A stretch of 64,000 nt of DNA from Isoetes taiwanensis (GCA_021234155.1 JAJEKV010000005.1:26320620-26384619); one strand, 5' to 3'. Numbered from the stretch's first letter, positions 22,694-33,889 are shown. Program-made: numbers and translations. The notes: generated by a model not told the origin, from the sequence alone.

Positions 22694-23575
22694 TTAATGC
22701 TCACTGCTATACAATTTCACATGATTTATAAACATCTTCCTCGGCAATTTCTTTCTCCACATGTACTCAAAGAAGTATGACTCATAGTGTGCCTTCAATG
22801 TTCCATATCTCGGAAGAGAGCACTTCACTGCACCCCAAGTGCTCTCAATTCTGTTGGTGTGAACACCTGTTTCAGGATCTTTGAAATGCAGGCTATGATT
22901 AACTGTGTAATGCTCATATTCAAGCTGAGACAACCATTCTGTATCATATCCCGCCCAATAGTCACTGTAAATGATACTTCCTGGAGACACATATTGGAAA
23001 ATAATGTCTGTGAGCGTATCTTTTGTACGATCTGCAACTGGAACCATGAATATGTTATTGGAATTGTGTTCTATACCATCAAATACCCATTGATCTTCTA
23101 CTCTCCTTCCTCTATTGTATTTTCTTTTACCAAACTTGCTTTCATCAATCTCAACCACTTTGCCTGAGCCACCTATGACCTCATTCTGTTTCTATATTGC
23201 AATGCTACAAATATCTCTGCAATAATTGTGCCAATTGACCATCGTTTCATCTGTTTTTATTCTACATTCAATCTTAGCACGATCTTGAGGCAACTGAATC
23301 GACCAACAGTAGATGAGTCTCAAAATTTGAGAAGTGTCTTTACGAAGACTGCAAGTAAAATGACACCTCTTACCTTTACATTTCCATTTCTTACCATCTC
23401 TAGTTCCTGCATTGTCTATTCTTAATTTCATTGATTTATGGCATTTCTCACTTTCCCTTCTATATGGCTGTAAACCCAAATCTAAAAACAAAGAAATTGA
23501 TTCATTCTTACTTGAGGTCTTAAAAAGTCGTTCGGACATTGTTGAAATCCTGTGTTCTTCATCCAATAACTCCAT
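22694..23575 (-). pseudogene. Merlin/IS1595-type transposase, one in-frame stop
   Basis: One reading frame of 294 codons including the stop, from ATG 23575 to a stop at 22694, interrupted only by TAG at 23192-23194 just before QNEVIGGSGKV. The N-terminal part carries a zinc-ribbon-like segment typical of the family (GKKWKCKGKRCHFTCSLRKD). The DDE core follows: VEIDESKFGKRKYNRG (first Asp), GSIIYSDYWAGY (second Asp) and HTNRIESTWGAVK (Asn/Glu region). The aligned order and spacing match the ISXO2-like transposase domain. The enzyme would cut and paste the element using its inverted ends. With a single stop, decay is recent or the copy is read through; otherwise the frame is intact. Confidence 0.88.
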
Positions 23576-23582
23576 TTGACAA

Positions 23583-23850
23583 TGCTACCAAGCTGCCAAT
23601 GATCCTCAAACCTTAAAGAACTGATATCCATTTCGTTTTTTAAAGGTTTCGGAGAGCAATTAGTTGGATCAGTTTGTTAAACGGATGTGTTTGTTAGTTT
23701 GGATCAGGAGCAGGTCGTCGTCTACTTTTGCAGTTAGCAACGACTACTGTATTAAAGAAACAATAAGACAACGGACGACATTTTTTTGTTAGCAGACGGC
23801 AACAACAGAAGAAGAGGACGGCTTGCGTGGCATTTTTTGTCCATGTCGGG
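23583..23850. repeat. Right terminal inverted repeat of Merlin-like element
   Basis: Inverted partner of 22111-22375, starting eight bases upstream of the transposase ATG and ending near GTCCATGTCGGGG. The transposase promoter would have to lie within it. Confidence 0.9.
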
Positions 23851-24400
23851 GTCTTTTGTATAACGAAGACTACCCGTACCTTTCATGGGTCTCATTTTTC
23901 GAACCATCCCTGCACCAGATATTAACATCGGCATTAAGAGGTCGGGTTGGCCAAAATCTCAATCACAATTTGAAAGAGGAATATTTTGAAACTGCTGCCT
24001 ATACTCATGACGCCTCTGAATAACATGGATCAAAACGTACCAAAATCGCCCAGAGCTGTTCTTCAGAGTGAATAGCCTAAAGTGAATCATCGATGGCTAG
24101 CTTGTTGTGTACACCGTAGCCAATGGTCTAAAGTTTTTCGCACTCGAAGTGCTCAAAGGGTCGGATCATAAACTGTAAAAGCTCAAGGCTTCAAATTGCC
24201 TCCATCACTGTATCTTTGCTTGCAGAAAGTCGGTACAGCATAATACAACGCACACACGACTTCTCCTTCCCAACTACGCCACTAGTTTGCCGAAAAAAAC
24301 TTTCTGATTCTAAATGTGATTTTTTTTGCCGTAAAACATTCTTTTTTGGAATTCGTTTGGCTTGAAATTTTTTTTCTTTTTTTGCTAGTAATCTTATACA
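23850..24400. other. Spacer, nothing recognised
   Basis: Mixed-composition DNA with no gene or repeat boundary visible. Confidence 0.5.
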
Positions 24401-24670
24401 TAGGAAGATAGTGTCTATTAGAAAATACATAGGATATTATGTTTATTAGAAAATACATAGGATAGGATATTGTGTTTATTAGAAAATACATAACGATATG
24501 GTGACGATTGGAAAATACATAGGATATGGTGTTCCATTTTAAAAAAGCTATCTTTGAAAAGCTATGGGGTAAACATTGATATACTAAAAAACCTGTCTTC
24601 GAAAAAAGGAGAGGGTCTTTTTTTTACTATATGTATACATAGAAAATGCATAGGATATGTTGTGATTAGA
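24400..24670. repeat. AT-rich minisatellite, unit about 30 bp
   Basis: GAAAATACATAGGATAT-type units recur at 24421, 24449, 24482 and 24511, with single variants near 24645. Related units occur near 20950-21080. Confidence 0.8.
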
Positions 24671-24779
24671 AAGCTGAGGGAGCTAACTTCTTGGCTTTCT
24701 ATTTTAAGGGAACCGTCTTCTGCCATCGATCCTTCTCTTGTCCTTCTAAGGTACAATATAGCTGAAGCTTAGCACACAA

Positions 24780-25900
24780 ACAGGTTTAAATCCCTCCAAT
24801 GCCACTTCCAAGAGTCGTAAGTCAGCAAAATGTAGTAACTCTGGCAGCTAAGCTTATAGATTATTTGTGTCCTTTTTCCCATTTTTGTAGAGTGGTTCCT
24901 TACCCTCGAACATAATTCTTGGCCTTAGAAATGCCTGGTCCTAAGTAAACGTCTAACGAAACCAATTACCTAGTTACATCTTAAGCTCCTTGTCGGAGCT
25001 TTGTGTGGAGCTACAAAGATCTTAAAAGCATCATCCAAGAACTCACACAAAGACTAGCAACTGATAGAACATTGAGGAAAATGACACTAATAACATGCTA
25101 TATTGCTCAATCTACCCTTCCAGCAAGCACGAAACAAACACAAAGGAAGCAAGTTTCAGCCATACAAACACAATGTTCCTGCATCCAAATGCAAAATAAG
25201 CCTGTTGAAAGATAACCAAGATCCACAGCTCCTTCGTGTAGTTTAAACATCCAGAAATGCATGCGCTCGAGTCATTCTATACAATCTCTTCTCGAATATT
25301 CGCCTGAACTCCTTTCTACTTGCTCTTAGTTGTTGACGTCCAATTAGCATATTTTGTATAGATTCTATCCTCTCCACAAACCTTGACCTTCTATTTCAGA
25401 TATTCTGCGTATATTCATGTTTCCTCACTGTCTTCCCTAGGGATTGCCCTTCGGGCAACCAAAAGGGCAACATGTTGAGGTCTACACAATTATTCAAATA
25501 ATGAGAAATATCTCAAATGTCACTGATGTAAATAGTGATAGAATTTTTTTTTTTTTAAGGACATATAATTCATACTGAAGACTAAAAAAAGTTACGACAA
25601 AGTATTAGATGAGATGGACATAAGATCCCCGAATCTCATCTTTATCATAATCAGATAATATGGGCACCTTTATCATAATCAGATAATATGATTATCTTTT
25701 ATTACTATACCTTTGTTCACATATGATCAAATATGCAACAAGTATGGGAAGTATAGGAACCTACTTGCAAATACGGTTTCTGTCTCTAATATCATGGAGC
25801 ATAAATAATGACTAATTGGACCATATCCTATGTAATAAGGTTCTTTTAAGAAATACAGAATAGGAGCATATAGTCTATAAAAAGAACATAGGTGCTTCAT
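24780..25900. other. Non-coding stretch
   Basis: No gene recognised. A 24-base phrase ending AATCAGATAATATG is directly repeated at about 25640-25690. Confidence 0.5.
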
Positions 25901-25908
25901 TAACTAGT

Positions 25909-26349
25909 ATGAGTACTTTAGGTTTGAAAGCTTGTGTGGAGGGTACCGAGGGCGGATCCTCACCCCCAAATAAGAGGATTGTTTCCAGTTACCCAACAAA
26001 TGCTTTAAAGGGGGATGATTTGTCGAAGCCCTATTAGATGAGTCGCTTGCAAGTAAGACCCATGGAAGAGGGGCGTTTAGCTCGTGAAAAAAATAGAAGA
26101 ATCAAAGAGGCTCAGAGTGCCCATAGCCTCAAGATTGACCCCCTTTCCTTCAAAGTTGTAGTAGCAAAAGAGGGCAAGAGATCTGATAAAGACATTCTAC
26201 AAATGCCTTCGAAGGACGAGAATGCATTCGAAGAACCCTCTCTCTCTTTCTCTCTGTCCCCACCTCCCCCCCTCCTCAGAAGGATCAGCAAGCTGCACAT
26301 TGCTCCAATTGCACCCATTGCAAATCTTGATTCCAGTGAACAAATGTAG
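25909..26349 (+). pseudogene. Unknown ORF with one in-frame stop
   Basis: 147 codons from ATG 25909 to a stop at 26347-26349, broken only by TAG at 26035-26037. The first part reads MSTLGLKACVEGTEGG then NALKGDDLSKPY. The second opens MSRLQVRPMEEGRLAREKNR, with charged helices (KNRRIKEAQSAHSLK), a Pro/Ser-rich stretch (LSFSLSPPPPLL) and LHIAPIAPIANLDSSEQM at the end. The uniform composition across the stop suggests a single gene that lost one codon. No family is recognised, and no introns are apparent. Confidence 0.4.
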
Positions 26350-26449
26350 TCTTTTGGAATTAGATTATCGATAAAATAATTTCGATATCCCAGCCTCTTT
26401 TTATTCCCCATGTAAAACCATAAATATACATTTGTTATATTGTTATAGG

Positions 26450-26640
26450 TGTTCCTGGCAAACCTTCAACTTCAGTGCTGCAGGTTGCTTCAGGCAACCA
26501 TTCTGAGCAGAAAGATTGCACAAAAAAAGCTCAAATCTTGAGTTAGAAGTGCTTTCCCAAAACAAGAAAAAGGAGACCTCAGCAAAACTTATGCCATTTA
26601 CTCTCAGACTCGAGTTTCAATGTGATTTCAATTTTTGGTG
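26450..26640 (-). repeat. Left LTR-like repeat of Gypsy-1
   Basis: About 190 bp, highly similar to 33180-33370, diverging afterwards. Includes AGAAGTGCTTTCCCAAAACA and TACTCTCAGACTCGAGTTTC. Confidence 0.75.
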
Positions 26641-27935
26641 AAGGTTTTTGCATTTTCTCAAGATAGTGGATGTATGATGGGTGTGTGATGTGCTTTGACT
26701 AGAAAAAAGACTTTTGCCACCTTTGGCTAGGGAATATGATGATGAAGCATGGAAATGGGAAGTATGAAGCATGAAGGGAAGGATAGGATTAAAGTGGTAG
26801 GAACATGAAAGAAGCCTTGGGAAATAAGATTCATGCCAAAATAACTTGGATCTAACCACATACTAATGAATCTTGAGGGGTCTTCCAAACTCTGGCAAAA
26901 GGGTCTTTAAGCTCAATTCTTCTTGCTTGAATCTCAACCTTCTTGTATGATGTCCAAGGAATATCCTTCCCTTGGTTCTTCATCATAGGTGTCTCTTATG
27001 GTCTTCAAAATGGAAGTGTTCAAATCTTGTTGCTTGTTTAGCTCATGCACACATGTATTAGTCAAATGTTAGCCAAATGTGCAAAGTATATGCATAGCTC
27101 TTCTATGCTTCCAAAATGTGGCAGCATCATGCCAAACAAAGGAAGATAGGCTGGTCCCCCATCCTCTAGTTCTTCATATATGTTCTCAAAAGTTCTTGAT
27201 GGTTGCCAATATGGAAGAATGGTTGGCAACATGGGCTTTAGCAAGAAATGGGAGCAAGGTAGTATGGTATGCAGGCCAAATGATGTACAAATGATCATGG
27301 AAGCATAAATATGATGTACCTGCATGACAAGTGAGTGTGTGATTAGCAAAAATTAGTTGCCATATGGAGATGTGATCGTAACTTGATAGATATGGTTGGG
27401 AATGATGAGATAGAAGAGGTTTACATAGGTAAAGGACAACTCTTGAGCAGATTATCATGTTATGGAGGTGTGAGAGGGTGACCCTGCATGTGACAAAGTA
27501 TTTATTAGTATGAAGGGCTGCTATTGCGGCGGAGATGGCAACAACACAACATGATGAGATATATGGATGAATGTGCGGTATGTAAATGAGAGTGAGATGT
27601 ATGAATAAGCATGGCAACTACTCCTGCATGGAAATCAAGCACTTTAGTAATTAGAACTCGAGAGAATGGCCTTGCATTTGCTGCAACCTGCATGTACTTC
27701 ATTGCTTCTTGCATTAGTTATAGCAGTAGATCTCTTAAAACATATGAGACAACCTAGATCTTTTAGGATGATGCCTATTTGTTGCAAACTTTCAGAACAA
27801 AATCTTACACTACTTCCTAGCATGCCTAAGCTTGTTTTTTTTTGTCTTTTTCTATTTTTGTTTTTAGATTTTAGTATGATCAGCAACTCAACGACCAACC
27901 TAAACTAATCTACTTACTAAATGCAGTCTAATTCT
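26640..27935. other. Gypsy-1 3' region, non-coding as seen
   Basis: Lies between the left LTR-like repeat and the integrase tail. It is A/T-rich with CATGCA-type phrases. The several open frames have no recognisable content. It is probably the element's 3' untranslated part or an LTR portion. Confidence 0.45.
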
Positions 27936-27937
27936 AT

Positions 27938-28126
27938 TCAAACAAACTTAAGGCAACATGCTGCTGCCAATATGTTGATAGGATTAGGCAGCTCTCTATC
28001 TTCAATAACAAATTTCAGACAATAGGAGTCCTTACCTGCTGCTCCAATCACTTCAAAAGGATCTTCCCGTAAGCTCTCAAACTTGGCAGCAACATCTTCC
28101 CTTGCTTTGTTCCATTTAAGCACCAA
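27938..28126 (-). pseudogene. Gypsy-1 integrase C-terminal tail
   Basis: The frame reads VLKWNKAREDVAAKFESL, then DPFEVIGAAGKDSY and LPNPINI. This is the layout of the Gypsy integrase tail (VLKWD-R..., GPF-V, LP-PVN). It follows RT almost directly on the minus strand, so a deletion removed the RT end and most of integrase. Confidence 0.7.
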
Positions 28127-28146
28127 TTCTCCACTTTTAAGAGTAC

Positions 28147-28806
28147 CTTGAAGAATACTCTAAACAATGAGGATGCATATCTTTGAATATAGTGTCTATT
28201 GCTCTCTAGAATGTAACTGAAGCATTCATTGCAAAAAGGGCATTCTCCTCATTGCAAAGTTGCCCAAGGTGTGATGAAAGATGTCTTGGGTTGATCCTCT
28301 TCCTTGATGCTGATTTGGTTGAACCTTGAAAAGCCTTCTAGGAAGAAATACATCTCCTTACCTGCAATAGCATATAAGACTTCTTCCAAAAAAGGAAAAG
28401 AATAATAATCTTTTATAGTAGCCTTGTTTAGATCCCTATAATCAACAGGGACAATACAAGACAACTATTCAGGGTTTACGAACTCTGAAATCACACCAGC
28501 ATCCTTCATTTTATATAATTCTTCCTTGATAAGGCCAAGTAAAGATCCATTTATCCTTCTTAGTTTTTGCATAACAGGTTTCATGCCTTCCTTGATCTTA
28601 ATTTCAAACTCACACATGTTTTTGTCAACACCAATCAGCTCATTATAGTCCCAAGCAAATACATCCTTCCATTCATCAAAGAATTTCACAACAAAAGCCC
28701 CATCCTCTTCTTTAAATAAATCACCAACATATAGTACCCTACTTTGACCATTCTTTTGAACTTTTACCTCTTTTACTTGCTTTTCCTCACTTACAATGAT
28801 GACCAA
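28147..28806 (-). pseudogene. Gypsy-1 reverse transcriptase, truncated
   Basis: The minus-strand frame from 28806 includes DVFAWDYNELIGVDKNMCEF and LRRINGSLLGLIKEEL, then KDAGVISEFVNPE and a stop at 28465. It goes on as VPVDYRDLNKATIKDYYSFP and FNQISIKEEDQPKTSFITPW. A later frame gives RAIDTIFKDM, where the Gypsy signature is RAMD-IF-D. The catalytic YVDD block expected next is absent. The RT fingers and part of the palm remain; the enzyme is dead. Confidence 0.88.
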
Positions 28807-28849
28807 AATTGGATAGAGCTGCTGCAGGTCATCTTTCTCTAAATCCTCC

Positions 28850-29400
28850 TATTTGATTGCTCCCTCGGCCAAGTGCTCAAGGAGAACACTTCTACATAAT
28901 GCATCAACTTCACCATTAAAAGCTCTCTTGGCACATGATGCAACTGCTAAGACTTGAAGCTTGATAATTCTTTCAAAACATTGTCTCTTAGCAAGATCAT
29001 ATCCTCATTTTTGGCCTGATATTCTCCCAGCCTACAAACAAGTTGTGAGTCTCCAAAGATAACAATGCTAGTTATGCCTAAATGTTTAGCCTCCTGCAAG
29101 CCTACTATGAGAGATTTATCTTCAGCCATATTTGAGGTAATGTTAGAGAAAATCCTGCCAACTTTAGCCAATAACCTATTGAGAATACCAGCAGAAGATG
29201 CAACACTTAACCTTTTAGATATTCCACCATCAGACCATAAAAAAGCAACACTTTCACCTTGTGATGTGCTGACCTCCATGGACAGCTTTGGCTCTGATAT
29301 TGGAGCTGGGGCAGCAAGCTCAGACTCACCACAAGGGCTTGGTATCAAAAGATCTTCTTCAATGAAGTTAAAGGCTTCAAATTCTCAAACCTTAATGTAG
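28850..29400 (-). pseudogene. RNase H-like domain upstream of RT
   Basis: The frame holds SNITSNMAEDKSLIVGLQEA, LGITSIVIFGDSQLVCRLGE and YQAKNEDMILLRDNVLKELS. These match the RVT_3-type RNase H pattern N-AEY-AL--GL--A, GI--L-V-GDSQLV and GEYQAK. A following frame gives FNGEVDALCRSVL, equivalent to the -N--ADALS-L end of the fold. An N-terminal WSDGGISKR could supply the first Asp. On the minus strand it lies after protease and before RT, whereas Gypsy RNase H normally follows RT. Frameshifts separate the parts. Confidence 0.75.
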
Positions 29401-29436
29401 AGAGTCATCTTTTTTCTTCCATCTGATATGGTGCAT

Positions 29437-29876
29437 TCACCCTTTAGGCATATAGGTCTTGCATCCACTGTAGATTGCCATTTTCTTCCTAAAAGCAAGC
29501 CATAAATATCTGATGTCATCAACACCTTCAAATGCCACCACAACAAAGTTAGCAGCCACTATGATGCCTTCAATATCAATTGGAACATTACTCACAATGC
29601 CTATAGGGTTGATTTTAGTATTAAAGAAGGATTTCAGTACCATTGGGGCTTTCTTATCAATCTCCAAACCACATAATCTCATAACATCACATTAAGTGGT
29701 GATCCTCCATCAAGCAACACTTTGGTTAAGACCTTCTTACCAATTCTTGCCACACATGTAAAAGCACCTGGATCATACTCTTCTTGGGTCAAAACATGCT
29801 CCTCAATATGATTTATGAGAGCCACTTCATCCCCCTTGGTTAGATTCAAGCACATTTTTTCTATAAGATGGAGCAA
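29437..29876 (-). pseudogene. Gypsy-1 aspartic protease
   Basis: KVLTKVLLDGGSPLNVML holds the catalytic Asp of a plant Gypsy retropepsin (LLD-GS--NVM). After a frame change, the continuation MRLCGLEIDKKAPMVLKSF is compatible with the protease C-terminal half. It would have cleaved the gag-pol polyprotein. Confidence 0.75.
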
Positions 29877-29939
29877 TCTTGAGCAATATTAGCAAATCCG
29901 CACTAATCTTAGAATTCCTTATTTTTCTTAATTTATTTT

Positions 29940-30178
29940 TGACAAGGAGGAGGAGGAGGCACAAGTTGATTTACTTCATTGTCCTTAGCTTTAGGTGTCC
30001 TAGCTTTCTCATTGGCTTGAACTAGCTCCTTAGCTTTTGAATTGAGCATCCCTCTTGTATGTACTGCCATAATCTCCTCTTGATCTTCTATTTCCTGCAC
30101 AAATCTCACTGAGGCACTTGGTTCAGAAGCCTTGGCTTTGTCATGCCTTGCAAAGTACTCTTTTACACTACATTTGTC
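29940..30178 (-). other. Gypsy-1 gag-protease linker
   Basis: Low-information minus-strand sequence, frame-broken, lying between the CCHC knuckle and the protease. No motif. Confidence 0.5.
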
Positions 30179-30634
30179 CTACTTAGTGCATGGCCTATAC
30201 CAACAATAGTTTGAAGAATGTGTGTTTCTTGAGCAATGAGCACATGGAGGATAGATTCTCTTCTCGGGTCTTGAAGCCTTCATCTCTTGGAGTTGTTTTG
30301 TGACCACAATCAAAGGCTTCAGAAACCTTGGATATCTCAGCCCTGACATCAGCCACAAGGCTGTCTGGATCCTCCATCTTGGGCTTCTTCTTGTCCTTTT
30401 GAATGGCATAGATTGGCATAGGACCAGGCCCATGTATTCCTGCTCATATTCTGAAAAAAATGGATCATGAGGAGAGTGTACATCATCAGAATATTGTATC
30501 TTGGGCATTTTCCTGTGCACCTTTGGTCTTGCTCAAACCTCTAATAAATGAAGCCACAAGATGCAAAGTATGGTTAGGTACTTGGTTTATTTGACATTTG
30601 ACAAGATACAAGTTGAATCTCTCAACATATTGAT
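30179..30634 (-). pseudogene. Gypsy-1 gag, main part with CCHC knuckle
   Basis: The minus-strand frame YVERFNLYLVKCQINQVPNH is the YVERFN gag core. It continues the frame of 32986-33127 once the nested element and one TSD copy are ignored. Further on, in another frame, CAHCSRNTHSSNYC fits CX2CX4HX4C, the zinc knuckle. It ends with a stop near 30179. Confidence 0.8.
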
Positions 30635-32980
30635 TGTGACGGGCCTGGCCAGTTAACCTCTCGGTAACTGGAGATCCCATCGATCTCTATCGTTGGATCT
30701 ACTTAACCTTAGGAACTCAAGAGTGGATTCATGCATAATTAGGTAAAGAATTTAATCTTTATACATGCTCTAATATAAGATCCCAAATAAAATTATTCTT
30801 GCCATTACTCATCAAAGCTTCACACAACTCCCAAAGCTTTAAAATAATATCACTTCAATCCCATATATAATAACAATAATAGTCAAGTTAATTGATCAAC
30901 AATCCACACGCATCTACCCTCGCTTTTCCGAAGCTTGGCTACTCTCAGGAGCGTCTTGCACCTCTGCTTACACCATTAACCACGGGATTAGTCACACGGA
31001 CTAAGTGGGGATCGGGGACCTAGGTCACATCTAGCATTAATAATCACAAAGCATTAACTTAGAACAATAACATAGTCTTACCATAACCTCGCCCCTGCAA
31101 TCCGAGTAATTAATCCAACAAGCATAACCACAATGCATAATTTTACCAAACATAGCCATTGCAACTTGATTCCACATTGCAAACCACATATACAATAGCC
31201 AAGCAACCAAAGCATCAACATTGCAACCAATATTCCTCTGGGTCTGAGCAAGGTCAACTCGGCTGATCAGGCCAGTGACATAGAGGCGGGGTAACCACGT
31301 GTGTACACACCCATCCACGCTGCGTCCAGCATTGGAGGACCACTTAACTGTGCACGACGTTGTACCATACGGTATCAACGCCCGATGTTCAAATAGTAAT
31401 ATTAACATTCTTACTGTGCAAAAACCGCGAGTCTAGACCATCGCACCTAGACTCCGGCCCCAGAGGTCTATATCAAAGAATTACATCACAGATAATTAAG
31501 TAATTCACCATCATTATGACCCATGCCTTAACAAGCTTACATCAAGTTAATTCCATACACACTCTATGTAACAAGGACCATGACTCAATAATTATGATAA
31601 CCTCAATAATGCAAAATAAAAGATAAACGTCTACATTTTTCCAAGATTCACTAACAACAAGATTACTATCTACATTTAAGACTTTAATAATGTTTAACCT
31701 ATAGCATTCAATTATCGTCATGTTTCTATTACCAACTTCCTCCATACATAACACTTGTACCTTGTTTTTTTTCCTCTCTTCATTTAATTAATTCCAAAGG
31801 TTAAATATATAGCTAGCTAACTTGTAAGACTACTCATGTCGTAAATTACGTATATCCATTAGCATTAACTCCTCCTTACTTAGGCCTCAATCTCACACAA
31901 ATTCCTCACCCAACTCATGGTTCCAGCTAACCCTTGCCATATTAAATTAACCTATGACCTTAGCTTAAATTATTAACCTCACTTTATTATTATCTTAGCC
32001 TACCAAAAACTAACTATTAACATCTTTGTTGGTTTTTTTTTTTTTGAACCTAACGTGCGTTTAACAGGAAACGCACTCTCGGACTGCAGCGGCCGGATCT
32101 GGCCTCCAGGCCCTCAAATCATCATGGGAAGCCCATAAAACATCCCGATTTTGCCTTCTCAAGGCCTCTTGGAACATTTCGGCCTACCTGCGGCGCGATT
32201 CAGGAGGTTTCAGATCGGTTCATGGCCATCAAAATCATGTTATCCACAGCAAGTTCTTGCTTCAATCCTCCTAATTTTGCATTCTTTCTCCATTTCGGCC
32301 TTCCTAAGGCCCAATTCGGCCTGTTCCAGGGCAATTTGCCATGTTTTTCAAACATTTCTATTCGACAAAATCATGCCGACTCTGCCTGCTGCATGCAAGA
32401 GAAATTCCACTGTTTTGCTAGTTCTGGCTTCATCACTTAATTTTAACCCATTCTTCAAACATCCTGACCAATCTAACCCATCCCAGCTTCTTCTATCATA
32501 GATTACAGTTACAGCCTATTCTTTTTTATGGAAATATTAATTTCATTACTAGCCATGCAAGCCACAGTATTCAAATACCAAAGAATCACTACTCATAAAC
32601 CTTGCGTTTATGTTAACAACCATGCTCATACAATCTAGATACATAACCACAAATTTAAGCAAGCACAGAAATGCTACACTAGAAAAACCCCAGGTGTAAG
32701 TCTTGATCCCCACCTGGAATCCCGCTTGCTCCCTCTGCACTCCAACACGCTCCCAAGTATTGCTCACACCCTGCTCCTTCAGCAATTCGACTGCAATCTA
32801 TCGCCTTCCCAATACTTCATGATGTACTTGTATTTATTATTAATCACTAGTATATTTATCCATATAATCTTTACATGTACGATATATATACTCTGCATGC
32901 ATAATATTCCAATTATTATTCCTTTGCATCCTTTAATAAAATAATTCCACAATGTACCTCAAAATCCTAGGTCCGTTACA
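30635..32980. mobile_element. Nested solo-LTR-like element, TSD TTGAT
   Basis: TTGAT at 30630-30634 and 32981-32985 flanks a 2346-bp insert that begins TGTGACGGGCC and ends GGTCCGTTACA, a nearly perfect inverted pair. It has no retrotransposon coding, primer site or internal LTR pair, so the simplest reading is a large solo LTR. Its removal restores the gag frame. GTGCGTTT and AAACGCAC (about 32052-32073) form a short hairpin after a poly-T run. The first bases resemble those of the 15196 LTR. Confidence 0.8.
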
Positions 32981-32985
32981 TTGAT

Positions 32986-33127
32986 CTATAGTCCCACCAT
33001 GCTTGATATGGAAGGTCTGCATACCTGAGTTACCTTGAATGCTTACTCCTTGTGGTGCAGCAGAAGTTTCAGGGTTCTCTTGTGTCTCTACATGATCAGC
33101 ACTTTCATTGTTCCTTCTCGGAGCCAT
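32986..33127 (-). pseudogene. Gypsy-1 gag N-terminus, cut by nested element
   Basis: Starts at ATG 33127 with MAPRRNNESADHVETQENPE and runs to GGTIDQ, where the nested element begins at the TTGAT duplication. The next residues of gag are found at 30634 and below. Confidence 0.82.
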
Positions 33128-33179
33128 GAGTTCTCAAAATCTAGGTAGGATCTCGGTAGGACCTCCAAAATATTGCAGA

Positions 33180-33370
33180 TGTTCCTGATAAACCTTCAAC
33201 TTCAGTGGTTTAGAACCTCCAAATTGCTTCAGGCAACCACTCTGAGCAAAAAAATTGCAAAAAAAAAGCTCAAATCTTGAGTTAGAAGTGCTTTCCCAAA
33301 TCAAGAAAAATGAGACTTCAGCAAAACTTATGTTGTTTACTCTCAGACTTGAGTTTCAATGTGATTCCAA
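33180..33370 (-). repeat. Right LTR-like repeat of Gypsy-1
   Basis: Partner of 26450-26640. The sequence right of 33370 may continue the LTR, but the left copy no longer matches it. Gag starts at 33127 on the minus strand, about 50 bp inside. Confidence 0.75.
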
Positions 33371-33870
33371 TTCAAGAAGGTGCTTTCACATCCAAAGGAT
33401 CTATATTCAAAAGTCAGATGCAAAAAAATATGCAGAAGGCCTTCACATTTGCAATCCTGACCAAGTTAAAACTTGCCCAATATCCCTAACAGCAAGCTAA
33501 AATTTGCAGATCAAAAAATACATAACTTTTTCCACTTCTGACAGTTTGCACTGACTTTGACAGACCTGCACACAAGGTGCATCAAGTTGTTTGCAAAAAA
33601 ATCATGCTAATGTACTAAAAAAATTTGAATTCCTACAAGAAAACTGTCACCAAGCAAATTTTTGCAAATCGAGTTCTAGCAATCTTTTTCACTTCTAACA
33701 ACTTCTAACAACTCTGACAGACACCCTCTTCCTCCCAAGGGGTTGATGTATATGGTGGTAAGTATTCGAACAATTTGCGAGTGAAAAGAAAAACATGTAC
33801 ACTAAACCTTTTTAAAGACCTGCTTTTAGCCTAAACAATGAAGACTTTTGAGGAAAGATGCTTCGGGAGG
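33371..33870. other. A-rich non-coding, perhaps LTR continuation
   Basis: No coding. TTTGCAAAAAAAT-type phrases recur. It may be the remainder of the Gypsy-1 right LTR, with no detectable end. Confidence 0.4.
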
Positions 33871-33889
33871 GTTTTTAAATATTTGTCTT

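Larger units (their letters stand above)
22111..23850 (-). mobile_element. Merlin-like DNA transposon
   Basis: A 1.74-kb element with long terminal inverted repeats: 22111-22375 and, inverted, 23583-23850. They pair over almost their whole length, for example GAAATGGATATCAGTTCTTC in one against its complement in the other. Between them the minus strand encodes an IS1595/ISXO2-type transposase, the signature of the Merlin superfamily. The outermost bases lie beside C-runs, so no target duplication could be fixed. A third fragment of the inverted repeat (about 22455-22500, CGGGCGGCATTT..GTTAGC) sits just inside the left end, which suggests rearrangement or a nested short derivative. Confidence 0.85.
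26450..33370 (-). mobile_element. Decayed minus-strand Gypsy element (Gypsy-1)
   Basis: Two direct copies of about 190 bp, at 26450-26640 and 33180-33370, both starting TGTTCCTG and sharing CTCAAATCTTGAGTTAGAAG, bracket minus-strand Gypsy coding sequence. They probably belong to the LTRs. The gag start lies just inside the right copy, as expected. The order read on the minus strand is gag, CCHC knuckle, protease, RNase H-like region, RT (truncated), and the integrase C-terminal tail, with everything between RT and the tail deleted. The outer LTR ends and a target duplication could not be placed. A 2.35-kb element is nested in gag. Confidence 0.75.

Noticed and set aside
27062-27714. Overlapping His/Ile/Ser-rich minus-strand frames
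   Set aside because: Low-complexity composition, mutually overlapping and without motifs; likely retroelement 3' region.
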